From positions 6,579,001-6,643,000 of the forward strand of contig NZ_JAQFII010000001.1 in assembly GCF_029504575.1 (NCBI RefSeq): DNA of 64,000 nt. Reading direction: 5' to 3'. A model generated the notes under the pieces. It did not search any database. It had not been told where the DNA came from and saw nothing but the letters and a program-made list of their open reading frames with translations. Source of the DNA: Streptomyces sp. SPB162. Lineage in GTDB: Bacteria > Actinomycetota > Actinomycetes > Streptomycetales > Streptomycetaceae. Shown here piece after piece: positions 57,401-64,000 of this stretch. How positions within the stretch are numbered: the stretch's first letter is position 1; each line of letters starts with the position of its first letter. Made by a program: the position numbers and the translations under genes.

Positions 57401-57691
57401 CACCGGGACCACTGGTCGCCCTTCCGGTACAGCTGGCACGTACCCGGCTATGCGCGCGCCAGGCACTACTACTACAGCGCCCGACACCAGGTACGTAGGG
57501 CGGGGCGATGGGCAAAGCGCCATAACCGATACGTGCGGTGGGCCGCGAACAACCGCTATGTGCGAGCATGCGTCTTCGGTGGAGCCGGAGGTGGATTGAT
57601 CGCGTGGGCAACCAGAGCCGGCCGGCGATCCGTATGGGGGTACGGCATAGGTTGCGGAGTCAGTATGGCGCAGCTCCGTTGGCAAAACTGA
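51454..57691 (+). pseudogene. Secreted RHS/YD-repeat protein with DNRLRE domain, apparent frameshift
   Basis: About 2,078 residues if one base is removed. ATG 51454 begins a twin-arginine-like signal (TWTRRIAVSVAVAMAVTMLD). Residues about 330-500 form a DNRLRE domain (FDTYVQQGVTVDESTDTELD, SANLSLWNFHSGN), then Ig/FN3-like modules. From about 1,080 come YD repeats (YDASGRLRE, YDAAGRVTG and many more). The RHS core ends at RFLSTDPVPGGNPNAYTYPA and INAYDLDGRFG near 1,970. The last 105 residues are a variable tip with basic helices and a glycine-rich hydrophobic patch (VFGGAGGGLIAWATRAGRRS). The frame breaks at the G-run 54809-54812 (GGGG where GGG restores GQLPWSFTYGQAG), so as assembled it is two open frames. 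Likely a polymorphic toxin delivery protein. Confidence 0.85.
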
Positions 57692-57786
57692 TCCACCTCG
57701 CCAGCGAAAGCAGAGAGGGCGACTTGCATGTCGCGCGCGAGCCTTCGGTGTGGAAGCCCGCCGCTGGATCTAGAAGGGAATGAACG

Positions 57787-58017
57787 ATGAGGAGTCCACG
57801 GCAGAGAGATAGCCATTCAAATTCAGGGGACGGGAAACTCCAGAGTTATGTCGGAGTGGTCTGCTTCTTGGTTTCCATGGTGATCATCAGATGGGTTTGG
57901 CCGGGACTCCCAGACTGGGCACCTGCGGCCCTTGGGGTGCTGATCGGCTACGTGTGCTGGCTGGCGTACCGGGCGTACCGATGGCTGCAAAGGAGGAGAA
58001 GGGGGTCTGTGAACTGA
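57787..58017 (+). CDS. Small membrane protein, candidate RHS immunity protein
   Basis: 76 residues from ATG 57787 with AAGGGA seven bases upstream, 95 bases after the RHS stop. A hydrophilic N-terminus is followed by two transmembrane segments (YVGVVCFLVSMVIIRWVWPG and APAALGVLIGYVCWLAYRAY) and a basic end RRRRGSVN. Small membrane proteins directly after an RHS toxin tip are often immunity factors for toxins that act at the membrane; the hydrophobic tip of this RHS protein would suit that. No homolog was recognised. Confidence 0.6.
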   Translation: MRSPRQRDSHSNSGDGKLQSYVGVVCFLVSMVIIRWVWPGLPDWAPAALGVLIGYVCWLAYRAYRWLQRRRRGSVN

Positions 58018-58140
58018 AGCATTCTGGACGGATGCTCGCGTCCGACGCCCAACGAAGTGGTGATTGTGCAGGGTTTCCGGGGCGGAAATGCTGCGGTGCT
58101 GGCGACACCCAGTCGGCCAGTGCAAGAGACTGAGCAAGCG

Positions 58141-58175
58141 ATTACCGGGCGTGGCCACAGTCCACGCCCGGTAAT
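58141..58175 (+). terminator. Perfect hairpin after the RHS/immunity unit
   Basis: ATTACCGGGCGTGG at 58141-58154 is fully complementary to CCACGCCCGGTAAT at 58162-58175, 14 pairs around a seven-base loop, without a T-run. It ends the RHS transcript, 124 bases after the small membrane gene. Confidence 0.7.
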
Positions 58176-58201
58176 CCATCCGTTCACGCCAGCCGATCCG
58201 T

Positions 58202-58426
58202 CACGTCGCGAACAACGGCCACGGCCCGGTCGCCTGGGTCACCGCCTATGAGGAGACGTACGGACCACTGGCGGAGACTTGGTTCATCGACGCCCACGGC
58301 AACCTTGCCCAGGCCGCCATCGCCTGCTCCCCAGAGATGGGGATTGCGGTCGCCGAGTGGGACTGCGGCCCCGCCGGTGGCGACGGCGACATCGTGCCCG
58401 ACCGGCCGGAGACCGCCCGCCGGTGA
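58202..58426 (+). pseudogene. Orphan 3' gene fragment
   Basis: An open frame without a start codon reads HVANNGHGPVAWVTAYEETY, GPLAETWFIDAHGNLAQAAI, and EMGIAVAEWDCGPAGGDGD, ending TGA 58424-58426. The sequence has the look of a real protein end. It begins immediately after the hairpin, so it is the tail of a gene whose front was lost. Family not recognised. Confidence 0.4.
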
Positions 58427-58499
58427 CCACCAGCAGCAGCGCAGTGCCCCGGCCCACCGCCGGGGCGCTGCGCCTCGTTGAGGCCAGCACCACTCGGCC

Positions 58500-58885
58500 G
58501 AGCTCCGTGGACATCGGTGCGACGGCGAACACCTCGGCAAGGAAACCACCCTTGGGCGCGGTCAGAAGCTCCAAAGGGCTCGCAGCAGCGCCCATGCCGC
58601 CGCGGATGGCCGCGCCGGCGCTCGAACCTCGAACACCAGCGGCGCCGACGCCTCATCGAGCAGGCGCGTCAGCTGGCCCAGGTCGCCGTCGAGCCACCCG
58701 TACAACGCGCGTCCCACCACGAGCAGCGCCTGATCCTTGGAACCGTTCCGCACAGCATCCATACTGGCGGGCGACGCATGGAGCAGATCGACATCGGAAG
58801 CCTGCACCACTCGTCGGGGACCGACCCGCCGGTCATCAACTATCAGCTCAAATTCCGTGGCGTCGACCACCAATTCCGTAATCAT
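58500..58885 (-). pseudogene. CHAT-domain protein, N-terminal fragment
   Basis: From ATG 58885: ITELVVDATEFELIVDDRRV, then LTRLLDEASAPLVFEVRAPA and AWALLRA. It then shifts frame into PLELLTAPKGGFLAEVFAVA, the counterpart of the RAPWELLADDRGFLAED block that opens actinobacterial CHAT proteases. The catalytic His and Cys regions are missing. CHAT proteases often work with WD40 or NTPase partners in stress and conflict systems. A WD40 gene begins 3.3 kb away on the same strand, so the two may be parts of one broken locus. Confidence 0.5.
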
Positions 58886-58888
58886 GCG

Positions 58889-59359
58889 TCATTCTTCGAT
58901 CCGCCCGGCCAGCAGTTTGCGCTGGTCAAGGACGGCAGTCAGGGAGCTGGCCAGGCTCGGGACGATCAGCGTGGCTGCCTCCGTGTCCGGGACGACGACA
59001 GTCTGTTCGTCCAGCGCGGTGAAGGTGAAGATGTCCTCGACGAGCCGCTTGGCCATCCGCGGGTCCTTCGGCTTCAGCAGCGTGACCAGCCGACGTCGGC
59101 CAGCTTTGCGGATCTGGGCCGGTGACCCGAGCCGTTCCGTCAGCGTGAGGATGGCAGGGTGCTGGAACCTCGGCCCCAGCACCCGCTCCAGCGATGGATG
59201 GATTTGCGTGAGCAGGCGGTGGAGCCGGTTGGCGACCCGGGTGGCCTCACCGGCCAGGTCGTCGTCGAATCCGACGATCATCTCCAGCTCGGCGATCGTC
59301 TCGCCTTCGGGATCGATGGACCGCAGCGTGTGGCGCGTCGGGCGGGCGGCGCCCGTCAA
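58889..59359 (-). pseudogene. IS110-family transposase fragment
   Basis: 156 residues of the middle of an IS110 transposase: IDPEGETIAELEMIVGFDDD, ATRVANRLHRLLTQIHPSLE, LGSPAQIRKAGRRRLVTLLK, and LIVPSLASSLTAVLDQRKLL. It ends RIEE at a stop four bases before the CHAT start. The N-terminal RuvC-like acidic residues and the C-terminal transposase_20 domain are missing. Confidence 0.7.
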
Positions 59360-59680
59360 TTTCTGCAGGAGGATCCTTCACGACTGACCGACCCATGACG
59401 CTGATGGCAGTACACGCCCCACCCCGACGACGAGGCCACCGGAACCGGAGGGATCCTCGCGCGGTACGCGCGCAAGGCATCCGCACGGTTCTTGTGGCCT
59501 GTACCGACGGCGGTTGCGGTTACGGAACGGGGGGTGCCAAGCCGGGCGAGGCCGGACACGATCCGGCGGCCGTCGTCTCGATGCGCCGGCAAGACACCGT
59601 CGCCGCGTAATGTCACGGCCTGGAAGACCTCGCCGCCCTCCTGCCAGCGGTGCTCGTGGTGAGGGGGATGCGATCGGCGT
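59360..59680. other. Stretch without a recognisable gene
   Basis: About 320 bases of overlapping frames beside the IS110 fragment. Nothing can be supported. Confidence 0.4.
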
Positions 59681-59911
59681 CTTGTGAATTCCTGACAAGC
59701 CGCTCACACTGAAAGAGAGCTTGCGGCACTACGGCAGGACCATTTCCCTGGGGACTAGTTGGGGACCACACGACATGCGCGATTCAGAACATCTGACGCG
59801 TTATAGTACGAAGTGCACATGCCGTTTGCCCTGTTTGTCGGTACAATGAGCTGACAAAATTTGACTGGGGGTCAAGGGGTCGCAGGTTCAAATCCTGTCG
59901 TCCCGACGGTG
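59681..59911 (+). repeat. tRNA-Pro attachment end (right copy)
   Basis: Partner of 45429-45658. The 47-base core at 59865-59911 is identical: anticodon loop and T-arm to acceptor of tRNA-Pro(GGG). Here the sequence just before the core reads TTGACTGGGGGTCAA, a complete five-base anticodon stem-loop, but the 5' half of the tRNA is still absent. The GGGGACTAGTTGGGGACCAC motif lies about 95 bases upstream in both copies. An integrase gene ends 169 bases to the right. Confidence 0.75.
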
Positions 59912-60079
59912 CGACCAGCGGGTTTGTCGGCAACGACAGGCCCGCTGGATGCGTTGGTGGTACACGTGATGGCCCGGTGGCGGCAACCCGGCAGCAAAGA
60001 TCATCCGTTGTGGCGGCACCCCTGGTCAGAGCTACCGCCACAGAGAGACTTTCGGTGGAACCCAGGGCTCGCTTGGGCC

Positions 60080-61339
60080 TCAGGCAGCCTGCTCTCCTGA
60101 TGGACCGTCGGGTGAACCGTCCGAGGATTGGGCATGTTTGCGGTCGGCCCGTTCGAGTGCGGTGCCGATGGCGGTGACTGCGGCGCGGGCGGCGTGCGGC
60201 AGCAGGTGCCCGTAGAGGTTGACGGTGGTCGATAGCGTCGAGTGCCGCAGCGTTTTGGAGACCACCGCGAGTGGGACACGTGAGCTGATCATGATGGTGG
60301 CCGCGGTGTGCCGCAGATCGTGCACGCTGATCCGCGGCAGGCCGACCTCCGCCGCGCGCCGCCGCTGCTCGATCAGGATCCGTTGCGGCCTCAGGGGAGA
60401 GCCGTCGGGTCGGCAGAAGACCAGCCCCTCCAGCGGCGCACCCTCGTCCAGGCCGGCGCGGGCGCGCGCCTCTTGGCGTTGAAGGGCGGCGACGACCCGG
60501 GGTGCGAGGCTAACCCAGCTGCGGCTCGCCTTCGTCTTGGGGTGGCCCAGGAACAGCTGATTGTTGTTGATCAGGGTCAGGTTCCAGCGCACAAGCAGGG
60601 TTATCTCCGCCAGGTGCACGTCCGGCCAGTGCAACCCGAGGACCTCTCCGCGCCGCATGCCGGTACCCAGCAACACTTCGAAGATGTCGGCCATCTGGTC
60701 GGCGTAGACGGTGCGGTTGTGCCGCAGGAACGCCGCCGCCTGCGTGGGGTTCCAACAGATCCGCTCCGGCGCCGCCGGCCGCGGCATCATCGCGTACCGG
60801 CACCAGTTCTCCTCCACGATCCGGGTACGCCAGGCAGATCCCAGCGCACTGGAAAGGGTTGCCCCGATCCGGTACACGGTGGTGCGCCCTCTTCCCCGAT
60901 CCAGCTCGGCCTGGCACCAAGCGGCTATGTGCCGCGGCCGCAGATCGCCGAGCAGCAGGGTCCCGAAGGCTGGGATCAGGTCGCGGTGCACGTGATCGCG
61001 GTAGCCGGCCAACGTGGTGGGCCGTAACTGCTCTTGTTTTCCGCGCAGCCAGGTGATCAGGTACGCGGCGACGGTGAGGTCCGGATCGCGGTCCAGGCCG
61101 GTGCGCTCGGCTTCCAGCGCTTGCGCCAGGGCGGCCCGGGCCGCCCTGCGGGTGAGAAACCCGCTGCGGCACTTCGGACGGCGTCTACCCGTCGATGGCA
61201 GATCGACGGCGAAGGCCCAAGAGCCGTGCCGGGGGAGCTCTTTGAGCTGCGGGCAGGCGGCGCCGAACTGCCGGCCGTCAGGACGGCGGCAACCACACCT
61301 ACGGAACACGCGACCACGTGCGGGGGGACGAGGAGCCAT
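60080..61339 (-). CDS. int: Tyrosine site-specific integrase
   Basis: 419 residues from ATG 61339. The N-terminal arm-binding region has four cysteines (RRCGCRRPDGRQFGAACPQL), then a SAM-like core-binding domain (TVAAYLITWLRGKQEQLRPT). The catalytic domain is complete: TGMRRGEVLGLHW (Arg I), HDLRHTAA (H-x-x-R) and STTVNLYGHLLP with the nucleophilic Tyr. The stop is 169 bases from the tRNA-Pro att core, the normal position of int next to its site. It should integrate into and excise from tRNA-Pro, as pSAM2-type actinomycete elements do. No excisionase gene is seen in the window next to it. Confidence 0.9.
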   Translation of the reverse strand: MAPRPPARGRVFRRCGCRRPDGRQFGAACPQLKELPRHGSWAFAVDLPSTGRRRPKCRSGFLTRRAARAALAQALEAERTGLDRDPDLTVAAYLITWLRGKQEQLRPTTLAGYRDHVHRDLIPAFGTLLLGDLRPRHIAAWCQAELDRGRGRTTVYRIGATLSSALGSAWRTRIVEENWCRYAMMPRPAAPERICWNPTQAAAFLRHNRTVYADQMADIFEVLLGTGMRRGEVLGLHWPDVHLAEITLLVRWNLTLINNNQLFLGHPKTKASRSWVSLAPRVVAALQRQEARARAGLDEGAPLEGLVFCRPDGSPLRPQRILIEQRRRAAEVGLPRISVHDLRHTAATIMISSRVPLAVVSKTLRHSTLSTTVNLYGHLLPHAARAAVTAIGTALERADRKHAQSSDGSPDGPSGEQAA

Positions 61340-61440
61340 GGTGCTTACCTCCAGTGGGGGAGAGGTCGTACCCCCACCTTGACAACAGGTAGGCCCGGCG
61401 CGGCAGCTGGCGGATCATAGCGTCGAGAGGGCGACCCCCA

Positions 61441-62007
61441 TCACCTTGCCATCACACATTCGTCAGTGGGCGGCCGAGCTGCAGGGACCCTCATAAACGA
61501 GCCAGGCTCCACGGGCCGCCGCCAGCCTTCCGCGCAGGGCCACACCTCCTTGACCCACCCGGCCACCGCCTCGTCGTCCCGCTCCATGGCCCGTCGGGCC
61601 GGGACCTGCCAGGACCAGCCGTTACGCGCCAGCAGGTTCCGCACGCCCTGGATCGTGTAGGCCATGTGGAAGCGCCGACCGATCACCGTCTTGATCCGCG
61701 CCAGCGTCCAGCGCTGGTCCTCCCAGCCGTGCGCAGCCGGCCCCTTGGCCAGCTCCGCCTCCAGCCGCGCGAACTGCTCCTGGCTCAGCCTCGGAAGCGA
61801 TGCCGGCCCCTGCGACCGCAGGGCCCGCGGACCCCCCTCCTCCCACTTCTGCCGCCACCGTTGTACCGAGCGGACGTTGACGCGCAGGGCCTTGGCGATG
61901 ACTGAGGTCGCCTCGTCCTGGGCGAACCGCTCGGCCGCCTTGAGTCGTAACTCCTCGCGGAACTGCCGGCGTTCGGCAGTCAGTCCGCCTCCTTGTGGAT
62001 ACCGCAT
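61441..62007 (-). CDS. IS630-type winged-helix protein, catalytic part missing
   Basis: 188 residues from ATG 62007 (MRYPQGGGLTAERRQFREEL). Paired helix-turn-helix region with SVIAKALRVNVRSVQRWRQK, and WTLARIKTVIGRRFHMAYTI, then the conserved GVRNLLARNGWSWQVPARRA and ERDDEAVAGWVKEVW. This is the DNA-binding first ORF of IS630-family elements or its stand-alone relatives. After VKEVW the sequence departs from the family (CAEGWRRPVEPGSF) and stops, and no DDE ORF follows, so the element is truncated. Confidence 0.75.
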   Translation of the reverse strand: MRYPQGGGLTAERRQFREELRLKAAERFAQDEATSVIAKALRVNVRSVQRWRQKWEEGGPRALRSQGPASLPRLSQEQFARLEAELAKGPAAHGWEDQRWTLARIKTVIGRRFHMAYTIQGVRNLLARNGWSWQVPARRAMERDDEAVAGWVKEVWPCAEGWRRPVEPGSFMRVPAARPPTDECVMAR

Positions 62008-62233
62008 GCCCCGGTGATACCGCACGGACGACGAGCCATCAGCCCCTACGACACCACGAGTTCAACCTCAGTAGTTGCGCAATGGTGCGGTCGACGAGAT
62101 GCAGGGTGAGGGTGAGCTCGGTCGGTGACGGCGCCGGGCGGCTCCGATGGGGCCGTGTTGGGCGTTGGCGTTCTGGTTCGTCGGTGTGGTAAGTGGCGAT
62201 TGCGAGACGGACTCTTTGCCGGCGCCCAAGTCG
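62008..62233. other. Gap between IS630-type gene and WD40 gene
   Basis: About 225 bases; no gene or clear hairpin seen. Confidence 0.4.
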
Positions 62234-64000
62234 CTATCGGGTAGCAGGGCGCCAGGTAGTGTTCGGAGCACCCAGGACCAAGTGGCCTGCGGTGCAGCCC
62301 ACAGCGAGCATGTCGTGGCCCACTGCCAGTGCGACAATTTCTGCTTCCAGTGGCAGCGATTGTGATGTTCGCGTTCGTGGGTCCCAGATCCGAACTGACC
62401 CGTCGTAGCCGCCGGTGGCGATGCGGGGGGTGCCGTCGGGCGCGGTGAGCGCTGCCACCGCCCTCACTCCGTCGATATGACCGGTCAGAGATTCGCCGAT
62501 CTGGACCCCGGCTACCGGGTCCCACACGCGCACCGAGCCGTCTTCGGTGCCGGTTGCCAGGCGGGGGGTACCGTCCGATGCGGTGAACACCGCCACCGCG
62601 TTCACCACGCTTTTGCGGCCAGTGAGGGTTTTACCGATCTGGACTCCCACTACCGGGTCCCACACCCGCACCGACCCGTCGAAGCCGCCGGTTGCCAGGC
62701 GGGGGGTGCCGTCCGGTGCGGTGAACACCGCCAGCGCGTTCACCTCGCTATTTTGGCTTGTGAGGGTTGGGCCGACCTGGACTCCGGCTGCCGGGTCCCA
62801 TATCCGCACAGACCCGTCCTCGCCACTGGTTGCCAGGCGGGGGGTGCCGTCCGGTGCGGTGAACGCCACCACCGCAGTCACCGTGCCGTTGTGGCTGGTC
62901 AGGGCATCACCGATCTGGATCCCGGCTGCCGGGTCCCACACCCGCACGGACCCGTCGCCGCCGCCGGTGGCCAGGCGGGGGGTGCCGTCCTGTGCGGTGA
63001 ATACCGCCACCGCATTCGCCCCGAAGGTGTGACTGGTGAGGGGTTCGCCGACCTGGGTTCCGGTTGCCGGGTCCCATATCCGAACTGACCCGTCCTCGCC
63101 GCCGGTTGCCAGGCGGGGGGTGCCGTCTGAGGCAGTGAACAGCGCCACCGCGGTCACCGCCCCGTCGTGGCCGGTCGGTGCTGCCCCAACCTGGACCACG
63201 GCGACCGGGTCCCACACCCGCACCGATACATCGAAGCCGCCGGTTGCCAGGCGGGGGGTGCCGTCTGAGGCGGTGAACGCCGCCACCGCGGTCGCCCCGC
63301 GGGTGTGGCCGGTCAGCGCTGCCCCAATCTGGATCCCGGCTACCGGGTCCCACACCCGCACGGACCCGTCGCTGCCGCCGGTTGCCAGGCGGGGGGTGCC
63401 GTCAGAGGCGGTGAACACCACCACCGCCCACACCCCCCCGTTGTAGCCGGTCAGGGGAGCGCCGACCTGATCCCCAGTTACCGGGTCCCACACCCACACT
63501 GACGCGTCGCTGCTGCCGGTGGCGAGGCGGGGGGAGCCGTCCGGTGCGGTGAAGGCCGCCACCGCCCGCACTCCGTCGGTATGGTGTGTTAGGGGAGCGG
63601 GGACTTGGGTCCCGGCTACGGGATCCCACATCCGCACTGACCCGTCCCTGCCGCCGGTGGCTAGGCGGGGGGTGCCGTCCGGTGCGGGGAACACCGCTAC
63701 CGCGGTCACTGAGCCGTCGTGGCCGGTGAGGGTTTCGCCGACCTGCACTCTGGCTGCCGGGTCCCACAGCCGTACTGACCCGTCCTCGCCGCCGGTGGCC
63801 AGGCGGGGAGTGCCGTCCGGTGCGGGGAACACCGCCACCGCAGTCACCCATCCGCGGTGGCCGTTCAGGGGTTCGCCGACCTGCACTCCGGCTGCCGGGT
63901 CCCACAGCCGTACTGACCCGTCGAAGCCGCCGGTGGCCAGGCGGGGAGTGCCGTCCGGTGCGGGGAACACCGCCACCGCAGTCACCCATCCGCGGTGGCC
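62234..64000 (-). CDS. WD40-repeat protein, N-terminus outside window
   Basis: At least 588 residues; the frame stays open to the window edge. It is made of at least twelve repeats of about 43 residues built on TAVAVFPAPDGTPRLATGG, then xDGSVRLWDPAAGVQVG and a closing GH. Each is a WD40 blade with WDP in place of WD. The number fits two seven-bladed propellers. Many copies are nearly identical, which suggests recent duplication. The C-terminus ends with LEAEIVALAVGHDMLAVGCT. Proteins with this repeat type in streptomycetes usually carry an effector or NTPase domain at the N-terminus, which cannot be seen here. The nearby CHAT fragment may be a related component. Confidence 0.85.
   Translation of the reverse strand, partial: GHRGWVTAVAVFPAPDGTPRLATGGFDGSVRLWDPAAGVQVGEPLNGHRGWVTAVAVFPAPDGTPRLATGGEDGSVRLWDPAARVQVGETLTGHDGSVTAVAVFPAPDGTPRLATGGRDGSVRMWDPVAGTQVPAPLTHHTDGVRAVAAFTAPDGSPRLATGSSDASVWVWDPVTGDQVGAPLTGYNGGVWAVVVFTASDGTPRLATGGSDGSVRVWDPVAGIQIGAALTGHTRGATAVAAFTASDGTPRLATGGFDVSVRVWDPVAVVQVGAAPTGHDGAVTAVALFTASDGTPRLATGGEDGSVRIWDPATGTQVGEPLTSHTFGANAVAVFTAQDGTPRLATGGGDGSVRVWDPAAGIQIGDALTSHNGTVTAVVAFTAPDGTPRLATSGEDGSVRIWDPAAGVQVGPTLTSQNSEVNALAVFTAPDGTPRLATGGFDGSVRVWDPVVGVQIGKTLTGRKSVVNAVAVFTASDGTPRLATGTEDGSVRVWDPVAGVQIGESLTGHIDGVRAVAALTAPDGTPRIATGGYDGSVRIWDPRTRTSQSLPLEAEIVALAVGHDMLAVGCTAGHLVLGAPNTTWRPATR

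Noticed and set aside
54788..57685. Long minus-strand open frame of 965 residues
   Set aside because: Shadow of the YD-repeat region; the composition (Val/Gly-rich, repetitive) comes from the repeated plus-strand codons.
59820..59911. Complete tRNA-Pro gene
   Set aside because: Only the anticodon arm, T-arm and 3' acceptor strand are present; the 5' acceptor and D-arm are missing, so it is an att remnant.
62390..64000. Regular repeats, considered as a CRISPR array
   Set aside because: The 129-base units are coding and encode WD40 blades in one open frame; there are no short repeats with unique spacers.

Overview
The window is very GC-rich DNA from an actinomycete, most likely a Streptomyces or close relative. 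The evidence is strong G/C third-position bias, frequent GTG/TTG starts, twin-arginine and lipobox signals, and families typical of streptomycete accessory DNA (MoxR/VWA pair, RHS protein with DNRLRE domain, FG-GAP amidase, CHAT and WD40 proteins, tRNA-Pro attachment sites). It reads as stacked mobile and accessory segments rather than core chromosome.

Layout. (1) About 1-9.28 kb and 24.03-29.82 kb are two halves of one minus-strand island of conserved but mostly unnamed genes: small plasmid/ICE-type proteins, a lipoprotein, a family-2 glycosyltransferase, a MoxR-like AAA+ ATPase overlapping a VWA protein with an HExxH motif, an MFS transporter, and a protein resembling a relaxase that has lost its metal-binding histidines. 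(2) The glycosyltransferase gene is cut in two by a 14.75 kb insertion (9281-24033). This is a Tn554-like transposon with three overlapping tyrosine recombinase genes, a coiled-coil accessory gene, and a cargo of aldehyde/acyl-CoA-type catabolic enzymes divergent from a TetR regulator. (3) 29.94-31.76 kb is an IS1634-family insertion sequence whose transposase is broken. (4) 31.9-45.0 kb is a putative anti-invader island: an N6-adenine DNA methylase and a Ser/Thr kinase on the minus strand, divergent from a four-gene plus-strand operon. The operon encodes a Cas4/RecB-like Fe-S nuclease, a PD-(D/E)XK REase with a zinc ribbon, a DinG/XPD-like helicase, and a pPIWI-RE (Argonaute-related) protein. 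(5) 45.0-45.66 kb holds IS3 and SDR relics that end in the 3' half of a tRNA-Pro(GGG) gene. (6) 45.66-59.91 kb lies between two identical 47-bp tRNA-Pro 3' ends. It carries a polysaccharide deacetylase lipoprotein, a secreted amidase with FG-GAP repeats, a 2,078-residue RHS/YD-repeat protein with a short variable tip and a small membrane protein after it (candidate immunity gene), and CHAT and IS110 fragments. (7) 59.9-64 kb begins with a tyrosine integrase next to the second att site, then an IS630-type gene, then a WD40 protein running off the window.

How the parts work together. The 31.9-45 kb block is the best candidate for an under-described system. pPIWI-RE proteins are predicted from comparative genomics to act with a helicase and a REase against invading nucleic acid. 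Here that trio has gained a fourth, Fe-S nuclease gene, and it shares its upstream region with a kinase followed by a DNA methylase. The tRNA-Pro ends suggest serial integration of related elements.

Quality note. At least seven otherwise intact genes are broken by small indels, several of them in G/C runs. Some of the pseudogenes may therefore be assembly errors and should be checked against raw reads.
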